Shown piece by piece: positions 30,489-46,787 of a stretch of DNA of 64,000 nucleotides. The stretch's first letter is position 1, and every line of letters starts with the position of its first letter. The DNA lies in contig CM042011.1 of NCBI GenBank assembly GCA_023525715.1, forward strand, positions 62,447,854 through 62,511,853, written 5' to 3'. This stretch comes from Cichorium intybus. Its lineage: Eukaryota; Streptophyta; Magnoliopsida; Asterales; Asteraceae. Made by a program: the position numbers and the translations under genes. The notes beneath the pieces are model-generated. The model was not told the origin of the DNA. It worked only from the letters and a program-made list of their open reading frames with translations, and did no database searches.

Positions 30489-30701
30489 TGTTGAAAAATA
30501 TATTTTTGTATGTGACAATCACTGAAATAAGATGAACTGTTATTATCTAACAAATATTATCAGTTTATTTCAGATTGCGTGAATTCGAGATCAAAAACAA
30601 GAATAAATCAAGATCCGAGAAACTTTGAGAAAACATCCAAACCTGAGGAAGTAACGCTTCAAACCAAAGAGCAAAATACAAAATATCACACTGCTACAGC
30701 A

Positions 30702-31034
30702 ATCACGACGCGACAGACCTCCTGGTCGCGACGTGAAGAGAAGAACAAAGACAGAAGACCAAACTGCTACAGCGCTCGCGACGCGACGGCAAGGATGGTC
30801 GCGACGCGAAGACTTCCATCGCGAAGCCCCTCCAACGTGACACCACCAACTTTCTAATCGCGAGACTACCAACCCAACGCACCATCCTTCGCGACGCACC
30901 AAAAGCAACGCGACCAAAAGGAAACGTGACGAAAGCTCGACATACCAGCGAAGACGCACTGACCCGACAAAAAGCGCACCGACCACCAGCCGAGCATCCT
31001 CGCGACGCGACGGAAGGCCCTGTCGCGACGCGAA
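30702..31034. promoter_or_regulatory. CpG-word cluster in copia U3
   Basis: About ten copies or near-copies of (T)CGCGACGCGA in about 330 bp, e.g. at 30774, 30798, 30998 and 31022, directly upstream of the TATA box. An identical cluster is in the right LTR (35637-35969). A regulatory role is inferred from position only. Confidence 0.6.
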
Positions 31035-31050
31035 GCCTGTGTTCAGTCAC

Positions 31051-31058
31051 TATAAATA
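31051..31058 (+). promoter_or_regulatory. TATA box of the copia 5' LTR
   Basis: TATAAATA, following the CpG-word cluster; the counterpart in the right LTR is at 35986-35993. Transcription would start about 25-30 bp downstream. Confidence 0.7.
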
Positions 31059-31210
31059 AGATGCAAACCTCTTGCCATTCTTGTGTAGAAAATAAAACCT
31101 TACACCACATACTCATATACTCTCCAAGAAGCCCACGACCAAACACCTCAAGACACTCAAATTTCTGAACTTGTCAACGAGAACCAAACCATATAACCGC
31201 AAGTAATCGG

Positions 31211-31505
31211 CCTCTACCCAACACCATACAAAATCTCTACCCGACACCAAACAAAACCTCTACCCAACACCATACAAAATCTCTACCCGACACCAAACAA
31301 AACCTCTACCCAACACCATACAAAATCTCTACCCGACACCAAACAAAACCTCTACCCAACACCATACAAAATCTCTACCCGACACCAAACAAAACCTCTA
31401 CCCAACACCATACAAAATCTCTACCCAACACCAAACAAAACCTCTACCCAACACCATACAAAACCTCTACCCGACACCAAACAAAACCTCTACCCGACAC
31501 CAAAC
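31211..31505. repeat. 23-bp (46-bp dimer) tandem array in the copia LTR
   Basis: Alternating 23-bp units CTCTACCCAACACCATACAA and CTCTACCCGACACCAAACAA (each plus AAA and a joining base), giving about 12-13 units. The same array is at 36146-36440 with equal unit number, consistent with very recent reverse transcription. Confidence 0.92.
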
Positions 31506-32140
31506 TTCAAAACCTCTAAACAACCTCAACCCGAATACCAAACTACAAAACCTACACACTCTCTACCAAATACATACACCACGAAAACTAAACCACAAAA
31601 ACCCCGTGCATCTCAATTAAACCAACACCAAAAACCCATTTCACCAAACACCAAAAACTACCAAACCTCATCCTACGAAAAAGAACAAGAATCGACGCTT
31701 CAAAGAAAACACCATCTTCATCAGCTATCGATAAGTTCTTTTGAAATTATTTGTGTCATTATTGATTTATTTAAACTGTTATAAATCAACTGTACCAAAT
31801 ATCCAATACATCCGAATTGAACCTTGACAACGAAAACATATGTGGACTGTATTTAACCGAGACATTTAACTTCTAACTTCTAACCTTTTTATTTATTGTA
31901 AAAACACGTTATCGTTGATAATGGCGTTTATTACATCTAACATCTAATTTCTAACTTTTACTTTATTTACACTTTCTGTCCATTTAAATATTGTCTAGTT
32001 TAGATTTACCGTTTTATCTTATTCCGCAACTCTTATTTATTTCCGCATATTATAGATAAAATACATATCTGTCACACAGTAATCGGCTTAAAAAACCTTA
32101 CTCGTGGAGATCGGTTATCGTATTACGTATTTTCAACAAT

Positions 32141-32152
32141 TGGTATCAGAGC
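32141..32152 (+). promoter_or_regulatory. primer-binding site (initiator tRNA-Met), copia
   Basis: TGGTATCAGAGC, two bases after the 5' LTR, complementary to the 3' end of plant initiator methionine tRNA. Confidence 0.92.
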
Positions 32153-32367
32153 TCGTGTGATTTAGTCTGAAATTTTTGTCGAAAACTTTATTTGTGTAGC
32201 GTTGTTATAACCAACCAATAAGTTTTCCTTAAAAATTTCATTTTAATATCACTTGTTCAAAATCCTTTCGAAAACAAAAAAAATTATATTAAAAAATTAA
32301 AAAAAAAATTTTTAAAAAAAAATTTAAAATCTTAAAATTTTCAAAAAAAAAAAAACACAACCCAAAA

Positions 32368-33615
32368 ATGTCTTCTACAACCTACTCAAGAGCTCCATAT
32401 GTCATCGATCAGGTATGGTCTATGATCTTAGAAATCGGTCTTTCAAGAACACCATTTGAGTCCCACATGACTAAGATTGAGAACAGTTTGAAAGCTGATC
32501 TCAAACTATATCATGACACAATAGTCAAATCTGATATCTACAAATCTGAATTACAAACCTTGCAACTCAGATTTGGAGAATCAACAAAGACTAGAGACAA
32601 ACTTGAAAGAGACGTCGAACGAAAATCAGAAGAATATAATCACGTCTTAGATCAATTAAATGAAGCTCTAAAACAAAAAAAGGACTTAGAAATAAAAAAT
32701 CAATCTGTTTTTCCATCTGAAATAAAAGATGCCTTAGAAATAGAAGTCCTTCAGTTAAAACTAAAAATTCAAGATTTAACTGACATAAACTCTAGTTTGA
32801 TTCTGAATTTAGATGATTTTTCAAAACAAATCAAACTTCTTGAATCCGAGAATCAAAGATTTCAAGGAAAACTGGATTCTATCAATCTTGCTAGAAAGCT
32901 AAGTGATGATATTTTCATCAAAGCAACATCCTTAGGATCTGGCAAAATCGATACGAATTACAGACCTGGATTAGGAAGAGAATCCTTCGAAATCGAACAA
33001 GCCAAACAAGAAACCAGGACAAACAGTGAAAACTCTGAATCAACTCTAACAGATCCATCCACATCTGTTAACGAGGAAAATTCAGACGACGAAACAGTTA
33101 TCAACTGTAACCCAGATGATACTGATTTCAGTGTTTCCAAAAGATTTTTCACTAATAGGTCTTCAACCCACCAAATCCAAATTACCAACCAAAACTCCAA
33201 ACTTAAAGACTTTTTGAATAAAGCAAACTCCTTTTACGAGAAAGGTAGTACCTCTAAACCAATTGCTCTTCAAAAGGAACAAGGCAAGCCCAAAGTTTTC
33301 AAACAAACCCAAAAGAAACCTTTGAAACCAACCTCCTTGCCACAAAAACAAAAATATTTTCAAAACCATCCTCATCCTAAAAACAAAGAAAGGTTATCAG
33401 ACAAGTCATTACATAAAGGATACCTTTCAAACAATCAGAAATCTTTCCAAATGACAGGCTTTCAAAAACAAATCTTAAATTGGGAAAATCTGATAAGTCA
33501 AATCAAGCCTCAACCATTTCCTCCAAATAACAGAAACCATAATGATTTCAAATCACCAAAAACCATTAACAAATCAGGACCCACCATGGTTTGGGTACCT
33601 AAACTTTCTGTCTAA
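32368..33615 (+). CDS. copia gag-like coiled-coil protein (C-terminal gag type)
   Basis: 415 codons starting MSSTTYSRAP, first ATG after an A-rich leader. Residues about 35-180 are heptad-rich and strongly coiled-coil (KLERDVERKSEEYNHVL, LKLKIQDL). A Ser/Asp/Glu-rich linker follows, then a Lys/Gln/Asn-rich basic tail ending KSGPTMVWVPKLSV, a typical gag-to-protease border of SIRE/Maximus-like copia. The N-terminal gag domain and the CCHC knuckle are absent. The frame is fully intact while pol is missing, which suggests that it may still be made. It ends in TAA; the protease remnant continues in the same frame. Structural or packaging function is inferred. Confidence 0.8.
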   Translation: MSSTTYSRAPYVIDQVWSMILEIGLSRTPFESHMTKIENSLKADLKLYHDTIVKSDIYKSELQTLQLRFGESTKTRDKLERDVERKSEEYNHVLDQLNEALKQKKDLEIKNQSVFPSEIKDALEIEVLQLKLKIQDLTDINSSLILNLDDFSKQIKLLESENQRFQGKLDSINLARKLSDDIFIKATSLGSGKIDTNYRPGLGRESFEIEQAKQETRTNSENSESTLTDPSTSVNEENSDDETVINCNPDDTDFSVSKRFFTNRSSTHQIQITNQNSKLKDFLNKANSFYEKGSTSKPIALQKEQGKPKVFKQTQKKPLKPTSLPQKQKYFQNHPHPKNKERLSDKSLHKGYLSNNQKSFQMTGFQKQILNWENLISQIKPQPFPPNNRNHNDFKSPKTINKSGPTMVWVPKLSV

Positions 33616-33969
33616 TTGCAGGCACTTTGTGCTGGAGAGCCCAAGGATGATACATGGTATATCAATAGTGGCCGTTCCAAGCATATGACAGGAAACCAGA
33701 GCTTTCTACAAGACTTCAAACCCACACTACCTCCGATGCAGAAACTTCACAATCAAACCAAAATGATGCAGATCCAGTCGAGGGGGAACCACCAAAACCA
33801 GAACCCTCCTAAAACACCCCAATCCACCTGTCCAAATGATCCCAATGCATCATTTATGGGGGAACCACCAAAACCAAATTCCTCTTTAAACAAACCCAAT
33901 CTACCTATCCAAAATGATCCCAGTGCATCATTTATGGGGGAACTCTCGTTACCCCATTCTCACCCCTAA
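33616..33969 (+). pseudogene. copia protease stub, catalytic motif altered, pol deleted
   Basis: In frame with gag after one TAA, it starts LCAGEPKDDTWYINSGRSKHM. This is the copia protease start, normally with a D-S-G catalytic triad at the WYI-SG position, but here it reads N-S-G. After about 45 residues the protease similarity stops and Pro/Asn-rich sequence follows with a duplicated block (CATTTATGGGGGAA at about 33849 and 33933). Integrase, RT and RNase H do not follow. Non-functional protease. Confidence 0.8.
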
Positions 33970-35423
33970 ACCAAAATTTACCAAAAACATCCACATAATC
34001 AAAAATCACAAAAAAAAAAAAAAAATTTTTTTTGAATAAAGTTTTATCCTTTTAAAAGTTTTTTTTTAAAACCATGTGATTAACATCTTCTTGACTAAAT
34101 TTTCAGATACTTATGCTCGATGAATGTTCTCAGTCATATTGATTCTTAAATTAAAGTAAAGGTTCAAATCTCAAAATTTTCGTTATGAACATTCTCCTAT
34201 TCCCTTTGAATTTATTTCAATTATAACAATTTTATCAATTAAGGGACATAAGATCAGGAGATTCAGATGAAAACTAAAACCATGTGAGAAATTGTGCCTC
34301 GTCTTTAACTGCTAAGTGAAATTCATTTCTGTGAGCAAAGGTGTTTTCATTATGACTTATAGGATTTATACTCTTATACCGTGATGCTAGTCTCATTTTT
34401 GCTTAGATATCAAAATGACCAGGGACGATACAATCATTTCTTTATATATTAGACAAACTGTCTATTATATCACCTATCCCTATCCTCAATCAAGCCACTT
34501 CAAGAAAAGTTATTTCATCTTGCATAGCAAGTCTGACAATTGAAGAAATGACAAAGTCGTATCCAAGAAAACCAGAAGAAAACTCAAAATCTCAAAACGC
34601 AAATGATGTCAACAGATCACAACCGGTAAACACATCAGATATCTTTTATACAAAAGGTATTCGCGAAAATCAAGAAAAGATAAAACAAAGGTGAACACTT
34701 CACCAAAGCAAAAGAAGAGTTATTACAACAACAATCAATCAAGACAGACATCTCTCAAAACTTTCCAAACAAACAGATTCTCAAAAACCGAAGATTTACC
34801 GGGATACTGTAGCCTTCATAATTGGATATTCTTAGTTGCAAACTGCACTATAAATATTTCTAAACCCCTCTACATGTATTTCCCGACGGAGAGAGAGTGA
34901 ACATCAATGGCATGAATGAAGAAACCCTCTGAGTAATGCCGAAACCAGTCTTATGTGATTGATTATCTAATATGAAGACCAAGTGACTAAAGTATATAGG
35001 TATAAATCCATATTAAGCATAAGTCAACACCTTCAAACTGAGAGATATCACTCATCTTTAGTGATTATACACCCGTTCTGCACCCAGAACAAACAAACAC
35101 CTCAGTCAAGTGTGAGATATACCTATGAGAAGTTCATCTGAATCGACCTATTAAGATCACTTGTCGTCTTTATAAATGTTATAAAATCTTAAGGAATATT
35201 ATGAAAGTACATATACAAAAAACCTTTTGATAATTGAACATAAAACTTTGATTCAGAAACAAATATTCTTGACAAACATTTTTTTTTAAACATAAGTAAA
35301 ATCTAGTCACACTCTTTCAAAACAAGTGATATGGTTTTATAAATGTTTTATCCAAATTACAAGAATTTTCAATCTTACCTTTTTATCTGTTCTTATTTCA
35401 GTAATGATCACATAGGGGGAAAT
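33970..35423 (+). other. copia internal non-coding region with terminal purine tract
   Basis: AT-rich, no continuous frame or env-like ORF; a short frame at 34691-34900 is not convincing. The purine tract ATAGGGGGAAA at 35412-35422 abuts the 3' LTR and would prime plus-strand synthesis. Confidence 0.75.
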
Positions 35424-37073
35424 TGTTGAAAAATATATTTTTGTATGTGACAATCACTGAAATAAGATGAACTGTTATTATCTAACAAATATTATCAGTT
35501 TATTTCAGATTGCGTGAATTCGAGATAAAAAACAAGAATAAATCAAGATCCGAGAAACTTTGAGAAAACATCCAAACCTGAGGAAGTAACGCTTCAAACC
35601 AAAGAGCAAAATACAAAATATCACACTGCTACAGCAATCACGACGCGACAGACCTCCTGGTCGCGACGTGAAGAGAAGAACAAAGACAGAAGACCAAACT
35701 GCTACAGCGCTCGCGACGCGACGGCAAGGATGGTCGCGACGCGAAGACTTCCATCGCGAAGCCCCTCCAACGTGACACCACCAACTTTCTAATCGCGAGA
35801 CTACCAACCCAACGCACCATCCTTCGCGACGCACCAAAAGCAACGCGACCAAAAGGAAACGTGACGAAAGCTCGACATACCAGCGAAGACGCACTGACCC
35901 GACAAAAAGCGCACCGACCACCAGCCGAGCATCCTCGCGACGCGACGGAAGGCCCTGTCGCGACGCGAAGCCTGTGTTCAGTCACTATAAATAAGATGCA
36001 AACCTCTTGCCATTCTTGTGTAGAAAATAAAACCTTACACCACATACTCATATACTCTCCAAGAAGCCCACGACCAAACACCTCAAGACACTCAAATTTC
36101 TGAACTTGTCAACGAGAACCAAACCATATAACCGCAAGTAATCGGCCTCTACCCAACACCATACAAAATCTCTACCCGACACCAAACAAAACCTCTACCC
36201 AACACCATACAAAATCTCTACCCGACACCAAACAAAACCTCTACCCAACACCATACAAAATCTCTACCCGACACCAAACAAAACCTCTACCCAACACCAT
36301 ACAAAATCTCTACCCGACACCAAACAAAACCTCTACCCAACACCATACAAAATCTCTACCCAACACCAAACAAAACCTCTACCCAACACCATACAAAACC
36401 TCTACCCGACACCAAACAAAACCTCTACCCGACACCAAACTTCAAAACCTCTAAACAACCTCAACCCGAATACCAAACTACAAAACCTACACACTCTCTA
36501 CCAAATACATACACCACGAAAACTAAACCACAAAAACCCCGTGCATCTCAATTAAACCAACACCAAAAACCCATTTCACCAAACACCAAAAACTACCAAA
36601 CCTCATCCTACGAAAAAGAACAAGAATCGACGCTTCAAAGAAAACACCATCTTCATCAGCTATCGATAAGTTCTTTTGAAATTATTTGTGTCATTATTGA
36701 TTTATTTAAACTGTTATAAATCAACTGTACCAAATATCCAATACATCCGAATTGAACCTTGACAACGAAAACATATGTGGACTGTATTTAACCGAGACAT
36801 TTAACTTCTAACTTCTAACCTTTTTATTTATTGTAAAAACACGTTATCGTTGATAATGGCGTTTATTACATCTAACATCTAATTTCTAACTTTTACTTTA
36901 TTTACACTTTCTGTCCATTTAAATATTGTCTAGTTTAGATTTACCGTTTTATCTTATTCCGCAACTCTTATTTATTTCCGCATATTATAGATAAAATACA
37001 TATCTGTCACACAGTAATCGGCTTAAAAAACCTTACTCGTGGAGATCGGTTATCGTATTACGTATTTTCAACA
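35424..37073 (+). repeat. 3' LTR of the copia element
   Basis: 1650 bp, same length as the 5' LTR and essentially identical. TATA box at 35986-35993, CpG-word cluster 35637-35969, tandem array 36146-36440. Confidence 0.95.
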
Positions 37074-37078
37074 GCATC

Positions 37079-39039
<1,961 letters not shown>

Positions 39040-39177
39040 ATTATTGTTGGAATAATGGCCAATGTCATCAACTTGTGGTAATATTTCTGATAATGGCAGA
39101 GTCTTTCTGGGTTGTCCTCATGACCCAGAAAAACAAACAGAGTCAGAAATAAAGAAAAGATTATTAGTTTATTAATT

Positions 39178-40879
39178 TGTAACGTCCCCAAATTACGTAA
39201 TAAAATTTTCATTTTTAAAAGCGATTGAAATACATAAAAATGGTTGCCAACCAAAACCATTCAAATTAAAACTTAGTGTTTAAGTATATAAAACATATTT
39301 ATTAAAACATTTGCAAACATCACTCAGCGGAAGACTTTAATCATTGAAATCATCAGATGCAGTACAGTCGCGCCGTGCTCCAAGCTCAAGCCAGTATTTA
39401 CCTGAAAAACATTTAGGGAAAAAGGGTAAGCACAAAGCTTTCTGAGTTCACCAAAAATACCACACGATCCATCACATAAAAACATTGTGTGACTCTTGGG
39501 CCTGCCCCGATCCGTCCTCGGCTCTCGGGCCTGCCCCGATCTGCCGAATAAACATTGTGTGACTCTCGGGTCTGCCCCGATCCGTCCTCGGCTCTCGGGC
39601 CTACCCCGATCCGTCGATAAACATCGTGTGATTCTCGGGCCTACCCTGATCCGTCGGTAAACATCGTCATCGGCTTTCGCCGTCAAACATCGTAAAGCAC
39701 AAATAATCACATTATTACACAAAGTAATAAAGATATCTACGCATGTAATATCACCCATAGTATAGTGAGAAGACTCACCTTGTTCGTGACCTTAAGCTAG
39801 ACAGCACCCCACGTGAGTTCCCGCTGATCCCGACAATACGCACTTCCTAACAAGGATAGACCTCACTTAGAACTTTCTAAATCCCGAACGGAATAATCCT
39901 ATAAGACCAGCATCCAAAACCCTCAAGTTTGACCAAAAGTCAAACTGGTCAAAAAATCAACAGTCAACAAAAGTCAACATCTGGTCAAACAGACAGATAG
40001 CGCCGCTATCTATACTGTTCAGCCCTTTTCTTCATTAAGTGCTTAATCCGTTCAGACAGAAGCTCCAACCTTCAGGATTTGTCCAAATCAGTCCCTCAAC
40101 TCATGAAAACGTGAATTCCATCCACCAATCCTTGCCAAACAAGCTCATGGTGACAAAACTAGTTCCAAAATGAAGATTAACAAAGTTGAACTTCTTCCAA
40201 AACCATAATAAGACTAGGCTAAGGTTTTTCTCATGGATTCAGAAGCTAAAGGAAGAAGAACTCATTCCTTAGTTCCTAAATCCCACCTTAATCCAAGAAA
40301 TGGAGCCATCATCGTCTTAAGAAGTTCTTACAAGCATCATAACACCAATATCACCCAATATACACAATGATACAAAGATTAAACACTTACAATGGTCCAA
40401 AGCACTAAAGAAATCAGATCTCCTTGTTCACACTAGCTTCCTTAGCACCTTGCTTCTTCTTCACTCTCAAACATCCTCCAAAACTCCATAATATGAACCA
40501 AGAACACAAGGGAAGGCTTGAGAGAGTTTCTATGGTGTTTCCAGAGGTTCTAGAGATAAAATGGCAGACCCTCAATGAGTTGTGGACTTCGAAATAACTT
40601 AAAATCATGAAATAAACAATTTTCCCGCTGCAGATGAGATAGCGCCGCTATCTCTAAAGATAACGCCGCTATCTACAGACTTTTGCATGGTCAACGTCAC
40701 GAACACTCTGACTCAGCGACTGATACAGAATTTAGCGAGATAGCGCCGCTATCTATCAAACTCCACCATTTTCCTTATTTTGTCTTTATTAAATGCCAAT
40801 CTCTCGAAACTTAATTCCGGATTTTACACTTTGACTCATTAAGACTTGGAACTTGACTTTCCGGGATTAGGGTCTTACA
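39178..40879 (-). mobile_element. 1.7-kb solo LTR, gypsy-type
   Basis: Starts TGTAACGTCCCC and ends GGGTCTTACA, flanked by an exact TAATT duplication (39173-39177 and 40880-40884). No coding sequence. It contains four copies of an AGATAGCGCCGCTATCT inverted word (39995-40011, 40637-40653, 40658-40674 with one change, 40738-40754) and a degenerate CTCGGGCCTGCCCCGATC repeat at about 39495-39660. Minus-sense reading (TGTAAGACCC...) is favoured because a CT-rich leader-like tract then follows; orientation is uncertain. The partial LTR at 62853 is a relative. Confidence 0.82.
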
Positions 40880-41244
40880 TAATTTATTGAGAAATAAATT
40901 AATTAGAAACTAGATCAACAAATTAATTGATACATTAATTTAGTATCAATTAAAAGGACTTTATTGTAATTGATTAAACGTTTAATCAATGGAAACAAGT
41001 CCAAGGGGTGCGGCCGCCAAAAAACTCTTAAGTTTGAAACCCTAGGAGCCTTGCACTATAAATGGAGGCCTTGGGGTTCAACCCTAAGGCATCCCATCCT
41101 CCAAGAGATGCCGCCTCCTCTTCCCTTCTCCATCCCTCTTCTCCTTGTCGAAATCCAAAACCCTTTCCAAGGGTTTCTGAATCGATCTTTAAGCATAGAA
41201 GAATTTCTTATCTGTCTGGTTTTCTGGTGTTTCTGGGTATGAGT

Positions 41245-42798
41245 TGTTGAGTGTCGTGAGACCAACAAAATAAAAGAGTTGAAATATGGTTTTAAAATGA
41301 TTTGTTGATTACCAATATTTCGTGATTGCACTACTTGATATAAATACTAACTATGTAGTATAAATGGCAAGCAGGGTCGATCCACAGGGAGCAATGGTCT
41401 AATGGATTATACCTTGATTTCACAATATTCAAACTTGTAAAGAAAGTAACAAAGGGGGGGGGGGTTTGATATTCAGTTGGAATATTTTTGTATAATTGAC
41501 TTGGGACAAATTCTGGTTTTGTACTTTTAGTCATATGATTAGAAATAACAAATAGAATGATGTTTATAACTTTAATCTTTCTAAGTTGGTACTTTGTGTA
41601 TGTCGAAAGCTCGCACATACACCATTCACCTAATGTATCTTAGTCAAGAGAAGCTCGTTAACTAAGACTAATCTTACTAATCAAATCTAGATAAGATCAT
41701 AGAATTTAAATGAAAGATTGCATTATGTTTTATGTGAATGTTCCTAACAATGTTCAATACTCCTAAACAAGCGTTGAAGCGTCAAAACATGAGATATGAT
41801 TTTCACCAATTAAAGATGATTGTCACAAATAACATTTTATAAAACAATTACGGATTTCATAATTTGTATGACTAGATTGACTTATATTTAAGATCAAATG
41901 GCCAATATGAAATAAATAAAAACTAAACTCTTGTTAAGTCTCAAAATCATATCACTAGAAAGATATCAAATTAAACATCAAACTATATATTAAATCACAA
42001 TCATAATCCTTTGTACAAAACCAGAAAATAAGGTTACTAGCCACTCATGACTAGTAAAAGAGAAATAAACTTACAAAATGAAGATAATCCACACTTGAAG
42101 TTGCACAAATAACACAAACACAAGTATATTTAGAGAGTGTTCAGAAGATAATGGAATAAGGGATGGTTCTAAGGCTAACCAAACACATCTATTTATACTA
42201 AGACACCAAGGGTAAAATGGTAATTTGAACAAGAGCAAACATCATCATTCCAAGACCCACTTCCTTCATCACATGGCCTCAAAATCAGGTTGGATCTGCA
42301 TCTGGTCTTGTAACATGAGGAGGACAGCACAAGAAGGAGTAAACAACTCATAGTGGGCCAAAAAGCAGATCTGGACAGCAATTAAAGTTACACGGCCGTG
42401 TAACTTTCTGGGCCAAGATTACATGGTCGTGTAATCCTGCATTTCTCCTGGACTTCCCCTGAGTCGACATGGCATCTTACGTGGCATAACAAGGTTACAC
42501 GGCCGTGTAACTTCAAGGCATAAAGTTACACGGTCGTGTACTGTACTGTCTTCGGGACGATTTTTTTGTAACTTCTTCGTTTGAGCTCCGTTTCTTCTGA
42601 AATTTCTTGTGTAGCCTCCCATTGTCATCCAATATAAGATTCACCCTTCAAAAGCACCTGAAAACAACCACAAAGTGTGAAAGTAGATTGCTATTCTTGA
42701 AATCCCGAAAAACATGAAAATATGCATAAATGAGAATCAAATGCAAGATAAAAGAAGGATTAAAAGGTATGAAAACTTGCCTAAAAATACACTTAACA
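41245..42798 (-). repeat. Athila 3' LTR
   Basis: 1554 bp. On the minus strand: start TGTTAAGTG, a cluster of four TTACACGGCCGTGTAA-type palindromes (42385-42541), TATAAATAG at 42189-42197, end ACTCAACA. An 11-base G run near 41456 differs in length from the sister LTR. Confidence 0.95.
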
Positions 42799-42813
42799 AA
42801 TATCCCCAAGCTT
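42799..42813 (-). promoter_or_regulatory. Athila polypurine tract
   Basis: AAGCTTGGGGATATT on the minus strand immediately before the 3' LTR. The same AAGCTTGGGGA core recurs near 44366-44377 and 46235, perhaps as spare copies. Confidence 0.65.
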
Positions 42814-44425
42814 ATAATTTTCTTGTCCTCAAGGAAAACAAGGATCAAAATAATGCGGATAACAAACTACAAAGTAGAAAAAGAATAGACACCTTAGGTA
42901 GCTACCAAGACAACATCAATCATAACTAAAAATCATGTCAATTTGGACCCTATGCACATATAAGTTAGACCATCTATTCAAAACAAGAGATCATTAAAAG
43001 GAACAAATTTTTATCAATTACTTAGCATACGCACGTCAGGCTAAAATATAAACTCACATATGAAACCTTCACTTAGTATTCAAAGCGTCCCGCAAGCAAA
43101 GGACGTGCTCACAATTGTTCACTCTCCTCGTGTTTATTCACTCATGTGACAAGATGTGTGACCTCGCAAGCTCCGCCTTTAATATTTGGCTATAAACACT
43201 TATTTTTATAGGAGGGGCGCTCGGATATCGAATCTAGGAAGCTATACTAAGTTGACTTTGCTCAAGTCCTCCAACCGACCTCATTTGCATATTTATTTAC
43301 TAAACACATGATTTTCCAAAACAGAGGGACAACAATTTACAACTCGATTCCTATTTACAAAAGATGGATACCTAGACGACCGAAACAACAAAATCTTTTA
43401 AACTTCAAATTGACCCAAGATGTATGAAGAATTTTAAAAACATGGTCAATGTATGAAGTTGTAACTAGATCAAAATTAGATTTAGTTGTTGAAAGCAAAA
43501 AGGATGAAATGAGGCTTTCAAAACAAGTAACCGCTTTATTGTATTTTTGTGGAAAATTTTCACTTTAAATGACTTGAGTGATCACTTGGTTCGGTCATTT
43601 CTTTTCTTTTATTATTATTATTATTATTTTTATACTTTTATTTTTTATTTATTTTTTTTATTTGACCAATCTTTTAGAACCAAGTGAAATTATTTCTGGA
43701 TTTTCACCATAAAAACAATTTCACAAAATTTTTTGCTAAAATGATTAGACAAAATATTTTTATGCTATTTTTGTAAACATAATGAAAAACTTAAACACAC
43801 TAATGACCAAAATAATATAAACAAGGTCATATGACATCTATTAACACCTAGTACCACACAAAACCAATAAATGTAGAAAATAAGATTTTTGTCCATGACT
43901 TTGGAAAATCGCGATTTTGAGATAAACCTTATATTTAATAGAGAATATGCAAATGTATGGTCATGAGGGGGGATTAAAGCAACTTCCATAGTACTTCTCC
44001 TAGTCGATTACACACATTGATGAACTCACGGGTGGATAAAGCGTCCTTTGCTAGAATAGTTTTGATTCACTTTCATGTGTGTTTTTATATTTCACCCAAA
44101 CGTATCTATGCTAGAAAATTAACAAAAAGAAGTTCCTAATGAAGATCTAAGGTTTCAAAAGATGGTGATGTTGCATGTAGATAGGGGACAAAATACAAGA
44201 AGTTTAACTATGAGATGTATTATGGTTGCAATTTAAAGGTGTCACATAGGTGTGAAGCAAGAGATAACAAAAATGCATGCAAAAGTAAGGAAATGCAAGA
44301 AATAAAATATTTTTGAATTTTTGTTGTTTTAATTTTTTTTAATTAATAGGGATTTAATTCCCCCATCCCCAAGCTTAAAATGTAAGTAGTGTCCACAATG
44401 CTTTAGGGAAGGAGATAGAAACAAC
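42814..44425 (-). other. Athila 3' non-coding region
   Basis: Between the third ORF and the polypurine tract. No long frame; a short plus-strand frame at 42714-42929 is accidental. It includes a T/A-rich stretch near 43605-43665. Long untranslated tails are usual in Athila. Confidence 0.7.
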
Positions 44426-46555
<2,130 letters not shown>

Positions 46556-46787
46556 AGTTACACGGCCGTGTAATTTAAGCCTTATAATTTACACGGTCGT
46601 GTAATGTTTCCTTATGACCGATTGAAATTTTTACCATTTTGCCACGTTACACGGCCGTGTAATTTAAGACACACACATTACACGGTCGTGTAATATTGAG
46701 TTTTGACCGATATGAATTTTTACCCTTTCAAAGTTACACGGCCGTGTAACTTCAAGGCATAAAGTTACACGGTCGTGTACCTTACTG
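46556..46787. promoter_or_regulatory. palindrome cluster copied from LTR U3
   Basis: Six copies alternating TTACACGGCCGTGTAA and TTACACGGTCGTGTAA. The segment 46735-46782 (ACGGCCGTGTAACTTCAAGG, then GCATAAAG and a second palindrome) is practically identical to the 3' LTR at 42494-42541. Confidence 0.75.

Larger units (their letters stand above)
30489..32138 (+). repeat. 5' LTR of the copia element
   Basis: 1650 bp. U3 holds a cluster of TCGCGACGCGA-type words (30702-31034) upstream of the TATA box at 31051. AATAAA occurs at 31089-31094. A 23-bp-based tandem array lies downstream in the transcribed part. Confidence 0.95.
30489..37073 (+). mobile_element. non-autonomous copia (SIRE-like) LTR retrotransposon, very young
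   Basis: 6585 bp with two 1650-bp LTRs (TGTTGAAAAA...TTTCAACA) and an exact 5-bp duplication GCATC (30484-30488 and 37074-37078). A primer-binding site for initiator tRNA-Met follows the left LTR, and the purine tract ATAGGGGGA precedes the right LTR. By eye I found one base difference between the LTRs (C/A near 30596 versus 35529). Internally there is a coiled-coil gag-like ORF and a stub of protease, but no integrase, reverse transcriptase or RNase H. It therefore moved recently using enzymes supplied in trans. Confidence 0.93.

Noticed and set aside
30579..31168. Several 80-147-codon frames in the copia LTR (and the same set at 35505-36103)
   Set aside because: They lie in the CpG-rich U3 on both strands, are identical in both LTRs, and contain no domain.
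31211..31505. CRISPR-like array appearance of the regular 23-bp and 27-bp repeats
   Set aside because: Units are directly adjacent with no unique spacers, and lie in LTRs of a plant retrotransposon.
39324..39758. 144-codon minus-strand frame
   Set aside because: Falls on a degenerate CTCGGGCCTGCCCCGATC repeat within a solo LTR; repeated residues reflect the DNA repeat.
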